This document shows positions 32,323 through 42,491 of a DNA stretch of 49,031 nt, piece after piece; the first letter of the stretch is position 1; every line of letters begins with the position of its first letter. The stretch comes from Trametes villosa (lineage: Eukaryota > Basidiomycota > Agaricomycetes > Polyporales > Polyporaceae). A program made the position numbers and the translations under genes. The stretch is from contig PUDQ02000134.1 in assembly GCA_002964805.2 (NCBI GenBank), positions 1 through 49,031 on the forward strand, read 5' to 3'. The notes beneath the pieces are model-generated. The model searched no databases, was not told the DNA's origin, and saw nothing but the letters and a program-made list of their open reading frames with translations.

Positions 32323-32717
32323 ATGACCAACGACACCTTCGACAATCTAGTCGATGCACTCAACGAGTGTTTCACGCGCAATGCTCAGAATGGGGCATTA
32401 TCCCAACCCAATGTGGAAGCAACAGTATGTAACCCTGATTTGTCCTCCTGAGTATGAAAGAATAATATCATCTCAATCAACATCCATTGACACCCAGAAG
32501 GTAGAGGACTCCCAGGAGCCAGTCATCAAGCAGGAGCTGGAGAACCTGCAAGATAGCAAGTTGGAGGCATCTTCAAAATTGGTGAGTGGTTCTGCTTTGC
32601 CTTGTGCAAGTGTAAGTGATAACATTGTTGCAGCTTTCCAAAAAGGGTCTTCAGGAGCCCATCAGGAGGGAGCCTGACATTAAGAAGGAGCCCATCATCA
32701 AGAAGGAGTCTGAATGA
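32323..32717 (+). CDS. Small 89-aa protein with three SUMO-acceptor-like motifs
   Basis: Exons 32323-32424, 32498-32581 and 32634-32717 join across introns of 73 and 52 nt (GTATGT...CCCAG and GTGAGT...TGCAG) into a clean 89-aa frame. The N-terminal exon is neutral (MTNDTFDNLVDALNECF). The rest is highly charged and carries VIKQE, DIKKE and IIKKE. Each fits the psi-K-x-E consensus for SUMO attachment; two lie in the last 20 residues. No domain is recognised. The protein may be a modified adaptor, or a degenerate gene remnant. Length and motif density make the SUMO idea worth testing but it remains inference. Confidence 0.45.
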
Positions 32718-33061
32718 GCCATACACTGCTGCCTGCAAGGCTCTTGTGGTGAGTGCAATCACTGCGTTTAAGCACCTCAGTGGGTGAGAAATCCCGCCAC
32801 TCACAGGAATGATTAGGTAGTCTAAAAGTTGGAGTGTCACTACTGTAGCAGGGTTTGAACATCTTGTAGCACCAGTGAATCCTGAATGCAGTTGCATGTG
32901 TTCCACATCTGGAGTGCACCTGACATTCAACGTCTGAACACCCCACAGTTGCAAGGACTATGTGGGCAAGTGGGATCCACTCCAACCCAAGGAAATGCTG
33001 GTGCACTCAAATATAGGTATACGACCAGGTCATCTTCACAGCCATCAACAACTGAAGCCAT
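32718..33061. other. No gene seen
   Basis: Sequence between the small SUMO-motif gene and the exon interrupted by the third LINE. Plus-strand fragments (KGWSNTLLLNDFSRFNHLYT starts just beyond) hint that an upstream exon of the next gene could reach into this part. No start or splice site is convincing. Confidence 0.4.
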
Positions 33062-33440
33062 TTGCGTCATCAACCTCGACTGCACGATCCAAGGGTTGGA
33101 GCAACACACTCCTCCTCAACGACTTCTCTCGGTTCAACCATCTCTACACCATGCATGTTGTTGGCACTGGAGCAGCAACTCAAGGCTCTGCTCAAGCTCC
33201 GTCGAGCCCACGACACGGTGCCTGCACTCAAGCGGAACGGGGAGGATCCCACTCCAATTGTCGCAAATAAGCGGCCGCGGCACTTGCGCGGGTTCTTATG
33301 GGACCCCTCCGACGAGCCAGTCACACCTCTTGCCACGCTCTTGGAGACGATGCGACCACTATCAGCACTGCCTACCCCGGAGAACACCGACCCTCAGGCT
33401 CTCGATACTCTGCAGCAGCATCCTCACCTCTTCGCTATCA
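33062..33440 (+). pseudogene. Unknown gene exon interrupted by a LINE
   Basis: The plus-strand frame reads LEQQLKALLKLRRAHDTVPA, VANKRPRHLRGFLWDPSDEP, PLATLLETMRPL and TPENTDPQALDTLQQH. It then runs straight into the CTT tail of a LINE inserted in the opposite orientation at 33441. The earlier part (ARSKGWSNTLLLNDFSRFNH) lies in another frame, so an intron is likely near 33155. The family is not recognised. On the far side of the LINE, near 35645-35765, there is an acidic plus-strand frame (VHEEMEPEADNEVEEAG) that might be the separated C-terminus. Confidence 0.35.
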
Positions 33441-35640
33441 CTTCTTCTTCTTCTTCGAATCCTCGTTTATTGCCCTCAAGGGCCAGGCCCTATGGTAGGC
33501 GATACAAGCGGGTGGCTACGGGGCAGGGGGAACAAGGGGTCGGCGATCATAGGTAGGGAAGAGAGAGAGGGAGCAGCGGCCAGAGGACCGCTGCAGGCAC
33601 AGTAGTATGAGTAGAGAAAACAGAGAGCAAGCATAAATAGAAGAGGATCGCCGAGCATGAGGGAGAAAAGAAAGCTACCTAAGGGTGACACTGCACCGAC
33701 TGCGCCGGCCGCGGACGGCAGGGCACTGGGTTCTAAACCCTCCGCACTTCAGGTCGGTGCAAGCACCGCCGGGCTCCTTTTGAGCCTCTTGCTTCGGAGG
33801 GGGTATGCGCGCTGGGCAGACACCACAGCGGCGTCGGAACTCCCCCGGCCCCACGCGGGTATTATGGCCGCAGCGCCCCCTGTGAGACAATACAGGTGAG
33901 GCCGTCAAAACCGAGACACAAAAGCAAAAAAGGAGAGAGAACCCGGGGGCCGGCCGCTCCCAAGAGCCACACCGCCCACCAATCAGTCACCGCCGCCGTC
34001 GCCGTCGCTGTCTGGGTAACCCGAAAGGGGGCCGACAAGGGCCCCGACCGCCGCGCGCAGGCGGCCCGTGCCGTTGACGTAGGCGAAGAGCGGCTGGAGT
34101 GCGTCCTTCGTGTTGAGGAGGGTGGCGAGATTGCGGCCAGAGAAGCCGAGTGGGCGGAAGTGCACGGCCCTGTGGAGGGCGTACGTTGGACACACCAGGA
34201 GGTAGTGTGCCACCGTCTCTGGTGCACCGCCGCATGTCGGGCATGAGGCCGTGTCCGCCTTCCCAATTCTCGCCAGGTACGCCTGAAGCGGAACATGATT
34301 AGTACGGAACTGAGCAAGCAGGTTGGCATGCCGTCGAGGAATAGAAGCCACGAGCTCCGCATATTTCTTGGATGGCATTGACTTGTCGACTTCCACGAAG
34401 CGCAGGCCGCGCGCCGACGTCCGCCACCGCACCGCCGCCCTCCGATCGAGTTCGTGCGCGAAGGTTTGGCGCGCCCGCGACGTGTTGAGTGGGAGCGGCT
34501 TGCGCAGCGACTTCAGGAGTACGGCGGCATCCGAGGACACGCCCCGCGCCGCCTCTTTCGCAGCCTCATCTGCTACCTCGTTACCGGGCACGTCTTCGTG
34601 GCCGGGGACCCAGCGTAGCGTGAGGCGCAGGTGAGGCCGGGCCCGCCGGAGCGCGCGCACCGCTGCGTGGAAGATGTCAGTCAGGTAACGTCCAGGACGG
34701 GGAGTACGTAGCGAAGTAGCCTGGATTGCCGCCGTGTTGTCCAACCCGATCGACGCGATACGCGTGCAGAGGCGCGCCCGACGCAGGAGCTCCAAGCCCA
34801 GGATCGTGGCCGCGATTTCTGCTTCGTATACCGTGTGCCGGGTGGAGGGACCAAGGTGAAGACGGAGGACGTCGGGCTCCTCGCATCCTGGGTGGTAGAG
34901 CAGCGCCGCCGCACCGACCCCACCATCACAGTCCGAGCCGTCCGTGTAAACACGGTAGGCCCCATCCCGTGCCCAGCATGCGTTGTCCGCGACAGCGGCC
35001 TCCCGGTCCCGAATAATGTGAACGCGGTGCCGTGGTGTCCAGCGGGGGTGGAGGCGCACAGGCCGGATCCTCTCGGTGCCCGCAATGTCGAGCCAGGGGT
35101 GGTAGGCATCCAAGAGCTCATGCAGGGACGAGCGGAGTCATGCGCCTTGACGAAACGGCGGCCTGCACGTGCGACGTGCGACGCCAGTGGATGCGACTTC
35201 GGGAGCGCGCACAGCCGGACCGCAGCCCGCTGGCACACTCTATCGACCAGGAGATCGAAGGGGAGCAGCTGCGCGTGCGCAGCGAGCGTGTCGGTGGGCG
35301 CAGAGCGCAGCGCACCAGTCATTGCAAGCAAGGCCTGCCGCTGAACCATCGCGAGACGGCGCACGTGGCCCACTGAGCCGTGCTGGCGGGAGTGGCCAGG
35401 GAGCGTCCTGATGGGGGTGAGGAAGGCGTCAGCCGCGTATAAAATACAGGGGACCACAACGGAAAGGTAGAGCCGCCGAACGACTGCAAGTGTGAGTCCG
35501 TTGCGCGCCTTCGCGAGTCGCTTGATTTGCGAGACCAGGCGGCCGCCCTTCGCATAGGCAAACACTACGTGCTGCTTGAACTTGAGGCCTTGATCAATGA
35601 GCACCCCCAGGAACCGGTGATGATCCGTGGGCTTCATCAC
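33441..35640 (-). mobile_element. 5'-truncated third LINE with (GAA)n tail
   Basis: Minus-strand LINE holding only the RT thumb, RNase H, the terminal Cys motif and a ~540-bp 3' UTR. The UTR ends in AATAAA and a short GAA repeat (33441-33456 as CTT on the plus strand). Similarity to RT begins around 35640 (TVMKPTDHHRFLGVLIDQ). 5' truncation is the usual outcome of incomplete target-primed reverse transcription. I did not find a convincing target-site duplication. Confidence 0.75.
33983..35113 (-). CDS. LINE RNase H domain and C-terminal Cys motif (intact frame)
   Basis: A 376-codon frame. RNase H catalytic residues are all visible: YTDGSDCDG (Asp), YEAEIAATILGLELL (Glu), IGLDNTAAIQA (Asp), and VPGHEDVPGNEVADEAAK (His, Asp). 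A Cys/His motif follows (SCPTCGGAPETVAHYLLVC), then an Asp/Gly-rich end. In LINEs this domain removes the RNA strand during second-strand synthesis. The RT thumb lies upstream in another frame (35640-35115) after a frameshift near 35120. This is the best-preserved retroelement domain in the window. It would need an outside start codon to be made. Confidence 0.75.
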   Translation of the reverse strand: MDAYHPWLDIAGTERIRPVRLHPRWTPRHRVHIIRDREAAVADNACWARDGAYRVYTDGSDCDGGVGAAALLYHPGCEEPDVLRLHLGPSTRHTVYEAEIAATILGLELLRRARLCTRIASIGLDNTAAIQATSLRTPRPGRYLTDIFHAAVRALRRARPHLRLTLRWVPGHEDVPGNEVADEAAKEAARGVSSDAAVLLKSLRKPLPLNTSRARQTFAHELDRRAAVRWRTSARGLRFVEVDKSMPSKKYAELVASIPRRHANLLAQFRTNHVPLQAYLARIGKADTASCPTCGGAPETVAHYLLVCPTYALHRAVHFRPLGFSGRNLATLLNTKDALQPLFAYVNGTGRLRAAVGALVGPLSGYPDSDGDGGGD

Positions 35641-36069
35641 CGTCCCTGTTCTGGCAGAAGATCGGGTCCATGAGGAGATGGAACCCGAGGCTGACAACGA
35701 AGTGGAGGAAGCGGGACGAGAAGCAGCGCTAGACATTGCAGGGCTGAGGTGTTGTCGAGCAAGAACACAGTAGACGGCCAGCTATATACCTTGGACGCCG
35801 CCAGAATGACGTTGACATAGCCCGAGCGTTGAACATTCGAGAGAGTTGGAAGGAGAATCGCTCATGCTGGCGGCAATTGGCCAGGAGGACTCTGGAATGT
35901 TCAGGAAAACTTGCACTGTCAAGTCCGGATGTTCGAGGGACTTCTGCGGAGTAAAGCTCACCTTGCGCCGATCGCAATCCTCAGCCTGAGGCTGCGGAAT
36001 CGAGGAACAGGGGAACACCGATTGGTACTGTAGAACTGGAAAGCTAATAAGTATTAGTAGTACACTACT
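35641..36069. other. Flank between third LINE and Helitron; no confident gene
   Basis: Contains the acidic plus-strand frame noted for the interrupted gene (35645-35765), and on the minus strand the expected 3' region of the Helitron. A short palindrome (CAGCCTCAGGCTG, 35983-35995 region) could be the Helitron 3' hairpin. I could not confirm a CTRR terminus beside it. Confidence 0.35.
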
Positions 36070-37577
36070 TCAGTCCAATAGAACCTCCGGGTATACGACG
36101 TTTGCGGTAGTGTAGTCTAAGGTTTCGTCAGGCAGTAGAACGTGAATATGATCGGGGGATGTCGAGCGGGAGAGGGCGACGTATAGCTGACCATGTGTGA
36201 ACACCGGGATGCGAAGCTCTATGGCTACGTACTTCACTGACTGTCCCTGGGCCTTGTTGATCGACATAGCAAACGCGAGCCTGACAGGAAACTGGCGACG
36301 CAAAAGCTTGAAGGGGAACTCGCCATGGCTATTGGTGGGACTGAGCGTGATACGGGGGATAAGGACGATGTTGCCGTCGAACTGACCGCCCATGATGCGC
36401 GCCTCGAGGACTCGATCACTCATGCGGGTAATGATGAGCCGTGTCCCGTTGCAGAGACCGAGAGAGGGGGCGAGGTTTCTGAGGAGGATGATTGGGCCTC
36501 CGACCTTGAGATGCAGCTCGCCCAGTGGTAGGCCGGACGCTTTGAGAGACCGTAGATATTCGGTGGGATAGGAGTGGGACTGCCGAACATGGGGAGGACC
36601 ATCGGAGTCTGCACCTGGCTCGAGAAAAACGGAGTCGACGCTGTAGAATACGCGTTCCTCGCCAGGAAGACGGTCAAGAACTCGTTGATTGAGCTCGTCG
36701 ACGTCCTCGTTTCTCCATGACAGCACTATGCGGTTGAGGAAGTCGTCGGGGTGAGGGATAGCGTCACCGGCGTCGATGTCTTGATAGACTGTGTCCAGAA
36801 GTGTGTCGACGGAGGAGCGGATCATGCTCGGCCGGAGGTTGACCCTGTGGTGGTCTCCGTCAACATTTGCATGCCCATGGCCAACCTCGAGCAGCCACTG
36901 AGCAAAGTCGGCGCTGTCGGGTGGCCGCTCGAGACGCATGTTGTGTTTGAGGTGTAGGACTTGAACGCTGGGCCAGAGGTACGAACGACGGAGAGAGGCC
37001 GAGACGATCTGCTCGCGAGAGCTGCGAAGATGTTGGTTTGCTGCTTCATCCCAGACCATGAGACTTGTCTGGCGGAGGAGTGCGGCGAGGGCTCCTTCCT
37101 TTGGGATGTTGCAGGTAGACTCGCTGTGTAGGTTCTCGACCGGGATCTTGAAGCGGGAGTGAGCGGTCCGACCGCCAGGCAGCAGAAGGGAAGCTATGCC
37201 GGCCGGGCCGGAGGAGGCCACACAGAGGACTATGTGTCCATCGCCGCGGAGCTGTGATTCAAGTGAATAAGCATCCCTTGATAGTAGTGAGCTACACACT
37301 CTCAGCTACATACCTTGTGACAGATGGTGTTGTATACGAACGTCTTCCCGGTTCCTCCAGGTCCGTTAAGGAAGAAGACCTCGCCAGAGGGACGTTCAAC
37401 AGACTCTACAATGCGCTCATATGCATGGCACTGGTCGTCGTTGAGCTGAGGAATGCGCAGAGCTGCTTCGGTACGCTTGCACTCTACGTCATAGTCGAGC
37501 TGTTCTGCGATGAGCGGATTCTCAGCGTCGCGCTGCCAGTGACGGCGTGGTTGAGGCATCGTGCTGAATGCGGCCAA
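36070..37577 (-). CDS. Helitron Pif1-like helicase domain, two exons
   Basis: Exons 37577-37314 and 37251-36070 flank a 62-nt GTATGT...CACAG intron, and splicing keeps frame (CHK then LRGDGH). Helicase motifs are visible in order: GPGGTGKTFVYN (Walker A), LMVWDEA (Walker B), LHLKHNMRL, AMSINKAQGQS and GQLYVALSR. The enzyme would unwind donor DNA 5'-3' during rolling-circle transposition. The intron right after the Walker A motif is unusual for a mobile element but clean. The domain frame has no stop. The link to Rep upstream is broken by the frameshift near 37630. Confidence 0.8.
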
Positions 37578-38110
37578 GGACGACCCTAAGTCGCGGAGGT
37601 TACGGTCGAAGAGGAAAAGCCCGTAGTCGTAGAGTCCTCGTCGCTCGCCTGAGAGAAGCCCAGAGTAGATAGGAAATGCCGGAGATCATCGCATATACCA
37701 GCCCGGAACTCTAGCCATAGATTCTCAGGAGATGCAGGCTGACAGAAGACCAGGATCGTCGCGAAGAGATGGCGGAGTCTACTTCCTGGAAGGCCAGACA
37801 TAAGTGAGCCATACGGGTCACAATACCGACTACAACCTGAGCACTCACCTGTGTGCATCTCTACTGCCTCGGCCAGACACTGTCGCCACTCGCCGTCGTC
37901 CTCGAGAAGGCCGCGCGCTACGCAAGCAGCTCTGAACGTGGAGTGCACATCATTTTTGAACGTTCTGAGGTGTTCAAACGATGTTGCACCTTTGACAACC
38001 AGTAGGAGGAGACGCAGGAAGTATCGCTCGCCGGCTGTGGGCGATATGCAGTACATCCGGCCGAGAGCAAACCCCTGTTGCCGCAAGACCCATGCTTTGC
38101 GATCGTCCCT

Positions 38111-39344
38111 CTAGACGAAGTGCTGAGGGAACTCTTGATAGGTGTACTGGCAAGCGACAGGCCCGAGCTGCTCATCTGCATTTGCAGCAAAATAAGCAGT
38201 GAGCATGGTGCGTTCGCTGGCGGCGCGAGCACGAACGACAGCAGGGTCCTGGGACGGGTCGAAGCAGACCAAGTGCTGCCCCGGGAGGTGCACCTGAAGA
38301 CGAACGATGGCGGGCGACTGGCCATGCAGCTCGAAGTGGAATAGGCGCCACACACCTTCGGGAGCAGCGACGTAGCGACTGTCTAGATAGTCACGGATCT
38401 CGTCGCGCACCCTGACCTCGAGGGTGCCACAGTCGTACCCCTTGTGGATGTACTTGCTGATGTACTTGAGGGATGCGAACGTGACGGAACATTCGACGTT
38501 GATGTGGCAGTTGTAGCGGGCGAGGAGGTAGGGGTTGTATGGGACGATCCATTGGTTGTCTACCCGGTGACCGGGGACTTGATGCGCAACTCCGTCGTCA
38601 GGTCTGCGGTAAAGCGGGTATCCCTCGCGCTGGATAGAGGCTTCGTCTTGGAAGTGCTTGGGGAACCCCTTTGAGCATCGGCCGTCCTTCATGCACGGTG
38701 CGTTAGGGTTGGCGGCTCCGCAGGGTCCATGAACCATGAAGCTCTTGACAGCTTCGAAGAGCGCAGGTTCGGCAACAGGGTCTGGCCAAGTGGCACGTAT
38801 CGCAGAGTCCACCGCAGCGTCTAGCAGCTTGTCTCGCCGGTCTAGAAAGATAAGCAGATGCATATGGGGCAACCCGCGCTTCTGGAACTCGATAGTGTAC
38901 ACCTGTGCGACGGCGCACCCGAAGATCCCGTCGCAGAAGATCTCCTTCAGGAGCGCATTCTTCTTGAGGCGGAACACGCGAGCTACCAGGCACCTGGAGC
39001 TGGAAGGCGTAGAAGCGCGTCTGAGAGAGAGCAGCACGTGTCGGAGGATGGAGCGGGTCTTCAGGGTCGCACAGGCGCAGCTCACGGTGCCACCCAGCAG
39101 TGCCGTATGGAAAGAGGAGGGGATAGTGGAGGGGAGCGTAAGCAGGATGTCCCTCGTGGATGCGTTGGAGAGGGCCAGAGCGTGTACGCAAGACTATGTC
39201 CCGGAAGTCGCCACCGTTGTCGCCAGGCAGAAGGACAGCGACATCGTCCGCAGTGGGTAGGTTGTATTGGCGTTGGTCGCGAGTGGGATCCACGGTGAGT
39301 CGGATGCTGACCGCTTCAGCACCCGTCTCTGGCTCCTGAGACAT
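38111..39344 (-). pseudogene. Helitron Rep (HUH endonuclease) domain
   Basis: Two overlapping minus-strand frames (39344-38703 and 39085-38111). The first gives LPTADDVAVLLPGDN and the APLHYPLLFPYG block typical of Helitron N-domains. The second has IEFQKRGLPHMHLLIFLD, holding the two metal-binding His of the HUH motif. It then has LKYISKYIHKGYDC, holding the likely nicking Tyr, and SRYVAAPEGVWRLF. The frame switch near 39000 coincides with the internal deletion. Catalytic residues are present, but the protein cannot be made in one piece. Confidence 0.75.
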
Positions 39345-39404
39345 GGAGCTGCCGTGTTCCGTCAGCCACTCATGAGCAAAGCGATAAACCGGCGCGTACT
39401 GGTG

Positions 39405-40010
39405 CTAGGCCGGAAGGGTCTCTTGTATGAGCGCAAGGGTATCTTGACGCAAGTTGCTGTTCCGTCGTGCGCGCTCCTGGAGGGCCATCTGCAGGTCATA
39501 GATGTAGAGTTGGGAGTATGCAGGCTGCTCACCCTCGCGCGGTAGGAGAGACCCCGAGCAATGACATAGCTCACCGTGGATTCTGAATATCCACGGAGCC
39601 TGTCCATGACGCGTTGCATTGAGGGCATCGTCGACCTTGACACCTAGCGAGGTGAACGCAAAGGTCGAGTTGTACTGCCTAATGTTGTCCCGGAGCTCCT
39701 TTGCCTGGTCGTGTGTGCCGTCGAGGAGGTTGCGAAGGGGCTGCAGAGGATCCGGAAGAAGCGGAAGCCGGACTTGACCGCTGTTGCAGCATATGCCAAA
39801 CAGGGGGTGCGCCACGGAGCTGCTGGTGAGACGCTCTGCCAGCCAATGAAGCGCACCACAATGCGGGCACGCGATATCCATGTGGCCCAAGTCGTGTTGA
39901 TGTGTCACGCCGTCGCGATAGGGTTGTCGGGCAAGCGGCAGGTGGTAACCCGTGTCTGCAAGCCTCGACGTTAATGCTGATGAAACGGCTAGATATGTGT
40001 ATGGGCTCAC
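39405..40010 (-). pseudogene. Helitron N-terminal region
   Basis: The minus-strand frame contains the conserved CPHCGALHWLAERL zinc-like motif, LFGICCNSGQVRLP, LRDNIRQYNSTFAFTSLGV, and then FRIHGELCHCSGSLLP and YSQLYIYDLQMALQERA. This order is characteristic of the amino-terminal part of fungal Helitron transposases. It is separated from the Rep frame by an intron or small break at 39345-39404. A further upstream segment (40494-40159) may be the first exon. Confidence 0.75.
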
Positions 40011-40146
40011 CTCTTCGCTGTCTTGTATTGACGTCTGAATGAGGAAGGGCGGGTGATTGACGTTGTGTGGATGGCGGTGTCATCAACTGCCCTAAACTCC
40101 AACAACGCATTAATATACACTTGAATGTGCTGCATCGGCGCGGCAA

Positions 40147-40695
40147 GCTCTTGGGAAATCACTGACCTGAGCCGTTATGTCCTGCCACATTAGCCATTTG
40201 AACAGACTCCCTAAGTAGATCCAGCCCGGGCTGTGTCATAGCCTGTTCTGGGGGATCAAATGTGGTTTGGTATCGCCTCGCCCCGGGAGCTTGAGTAACA
40301 TAGAGAATCGACTCACGGAAGTTGGAGGGGCCTGCTATCGGAGCCCCAGCACTGCGCTGCAGAGAGCGCGAGCGCGAGCCTTCGCCAATGGATGCGCCGC
40401 TATCTGTAGCAATGTACGCAGCTCTACGGCCGTCCGAAGCCTCCGGCTGGTAGGTGTAAACTGGATGCTGGCTCGAGAGGACTCCGCCGGACAACCGCCT
40501 GGTTGGCTTGAAGGGGGCGTTGAGGATCCCCTCGCTGCTGAGAGAGGCTGTGTAAGCCAGAGTTTGGGCACAAAGTTGCCCATTTTCTTACCTGGAGGCC
40601 TAGCCGAAGCGCAGGACGATGCCCGACCTAGTGTGGGCGCCGTCAGATGTCGTCGCGAGCGGAGAGGCTGCGGTGCGCGTCGACTGGGACGGGCG
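40147..40695. other. Helitron 5' flank; possible first exon
   Basis: On the minus strand 40494-40159 is open (SGGVLSSQHPVYTYQPEASD...) and directly precedes the Helitron N-terminal frame, so it could be a 5' exon. Composition is Ser/Arg-rich with no domain. The outer part abuts SINE copy 2. Confidence 0.35.
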
Positions 40696-40966
40696 CGTAT
40701 GACGGCCCGATTGTACATCTATTAAAAAAACAGCGCAGTTGGCTTATCGCGGCGCACCGCCACATTGAACAACGCAACTAAGCATTTTCTAACGCAGCGC
40801 ACGCACTAAATCCCACACAGCGCGCGCAACGCGCGGCCGTGAGGGGATCTGGAGGTTAGATTTCCCTCTAACGGTAGTTCAAAAAGCGGTTTGTACGGGA
40901 TTCGAACTCGGGATTTACTAGCAAAACCAGCGGACGCCCTCACCGACTCGGCCACCAGGCCTTTAT
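40696..40966 (-). mobile_element. tRNA-headed SINE, copy 2
   Basis: Minus-strand copy of the same family as 6961-7230. It has an A-box (TGGCCGAGTCGG), a B-box (AGTTCGAATCCC), a body with GCGCTGCGTTAGAAAATGCT and AATGTGGCGGTGCGCC, and ends with TTGTACAATCGGGCCGTCAT-like sequence. Divergence from copy 1 is moderate and even along the element. Confidence 0.8.
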
Positions 40967-41435
40967 TAACGTAGAGTGGTTCTGGCAAGATAAAGCGTAT
41001 TCAAAGCGTTCTTCAATTGATGTATCAGAATACATCGAACTTGAGGATATCAGTCGATTACTCACTAAAGCAAGGCAAGTCATTCAAACTCTCTTCAATG
41101 AGGTCTGGCCTGCTATTAGGATGCTCTCGGGGAGGTCACGGAGTAACCACCACAGGACTTGATACTTACTAGTAAGTACCATCTTAGTAACACTATCGCC
41201 GCGATTAAGCGCCCATCTGTCGAACTGTCTACTACTTCAAATCTGAGTCTTTAGCCAGGAGTTGTCTCCCTCTTTGATATAGCAATAGTAATAAAAGAAG
41301 CAGAAGGACAGGGAGAAATGTGCATAGTGTAGCACTAAAGACTGGCCGTAATCCGCAGACTTGTCACCCCGGTAGATTGGGACCCTGAGGAGCAAATACA
41401 CTCAATTCCACCGCTGGCTGACCCCTACCCAAAAA
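40967..41435. other. No gene seen
   Basis: Composition becomes more AT-rich than the rest of the window. No open frame of note and no repeat I can identify. Lies between two SINE copies that point away from each other. Confidence 0.5.
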
Positions 41436-41712
41436 GCGTATGGCTGAGTGGTAAAGACATCCGTCCCCGACCAAGGCGTCCTCGGTTCGAGCCTCAACGT
41501 TGGCACCCTTTTTTCTACTTCCATAACAAGGCATCTAATCCTCCAGTAGCCCTATACTACTATGTGCGCTGTTTGCGCGCTGGTGCGCGCTGCGTGCAAT
41601 TTATGCGCGCGTTGAGTAAGAAAAGGTTAGTTCTGTGCGGTAATGTGGCTGTGTGTGCCGATAAACCGACTATGCGCCACAATTATTAAATGTACAAATG
41701 GACCGTCATATT
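41436..41712 (+). mobile_element. tRNA-headed SINE, copy 3
   Basis: Plus-strand copy with a more divergent head (GTATGGCTGAGTGGTAAAG; B-box GGTTCGAGCCT). The same 3' body follows: TAATGTGGCTGTGTGTGCCG, ATAAACCGACTATGCGCC and TGTACAAATGGACCGTCATA. The head differs more than the tail. This suggests either a different tRNA-derived head on a shared body or an older copy. Confidence 0.7.
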
Positions 41713-41868
41713 TCTGCAATCACAAACTCCGTTGACTCTGGAATGGGAACTTTTGCTAAACTACGGTATGGAGGGGTCAATCCGTAGCAGACGTCCCGTT
41801 GTGCAACTCTGTCTCCCAACAAAGAGCACATCCAAGGGACAACCAGGCAGGGTTTCGCTCGAAAAGTA

Positions 41869-42489
41869 GGGGGGCTCAGAATTGGCGGGGCTGGGAGGCG
41901 CCGGGGGCTGGGGCTGGGTATCTCTCAGAGATAACAGCGACCTCCTGCCATATCGGTTTTCACGGCGTCACGGGCGTTTAAGGGCGTCTACATGTTCGAA
42001 TCCTTGTGGCGTTTCGTCATCAAGGAGTTCGGCATCTCAGCCGCACATACTACCTCATGAAGGCATATCAAAGGTGTCTGCATCATAAACAAGTCCCCCG
42101 CAACAGAATACGGGCTGCAAACGCTTCATTCGTGCTACGATTGCTTTCATTGTCGCCTTAACCTTAACCTGAGCATGACCCCGTCGATATACTAGCGCCG
42201 AAGTCCGAACTAACGATATTACAAGCCAGACAACCCCTGTAGAGCAGAATCTCTACACGTAGTTTTATCGGTACCTAACAGCTATATCTCTGTAAGATTG
42301 AAGGTGGTTGCGAGGGGATGAAGTGGCGAGCGTACAATGCCCGAGAGTGCCGACGCTAAGCGCCAGCAAATGTGGCATCAGACGCTGTGACGCCGTGAAA
42401 ACCGATATGGCAGGCGGTCGCTGTTATCTCTGAGAGATACCCAGCCTCAGCCCCCGGCGCCTCCCAGCCCCGCCAATTCTGAGCCCCCC
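41869..42489. mobile_element. MITE with ~103-bp terminal inverted repeats
   Basis: 621-bp element. Left inverted repeat 41869-41971 and right 42387-42489 begin GGGGGGCTCAGAATTGG. They match over about 103 bp with two mismatches. Flanking TA at 41867-41868 and 42490-42491 is consistent with a 2-bp TA target duplication, as in Tc1/mariner-type insertions. No transposase frame is inside, so it depends on an enzyme encoded elsewhere. Near-identity of the arms implies recent mobility. Confidence 0.88.
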
Positions 42490-42491
42490 TA

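Larger units (their letters stand above)
36070..40146 (-). mobile_element. Helitron, internally deleted
   Basis: Minus-strand rolling-circle transposon with the order N-terminal zinc-like region (40010-39405), Rep/HUH domain (39344-38111) and Pif1-like helicase (38086-36070). Agaricomycete Helitrons have this single-protein design. A segment between TRAALSQTRFYAFQL and DLVARVF-like sequence (CLVARVFRLKKNALLKEI) is missing, roughly 250 residues by my recollection of the family. A frameshift interrupts the region near 37630. TC/CTRR ends were not located. The outer limits are those of coding similarity. Confidence 0.75.

Noticed and set aside
35983..35995. Helitron 3' hairpin terminus
   Set aside because: A short palindrome exists but no CTRR end or AT insertion site could be confirmed beside it.
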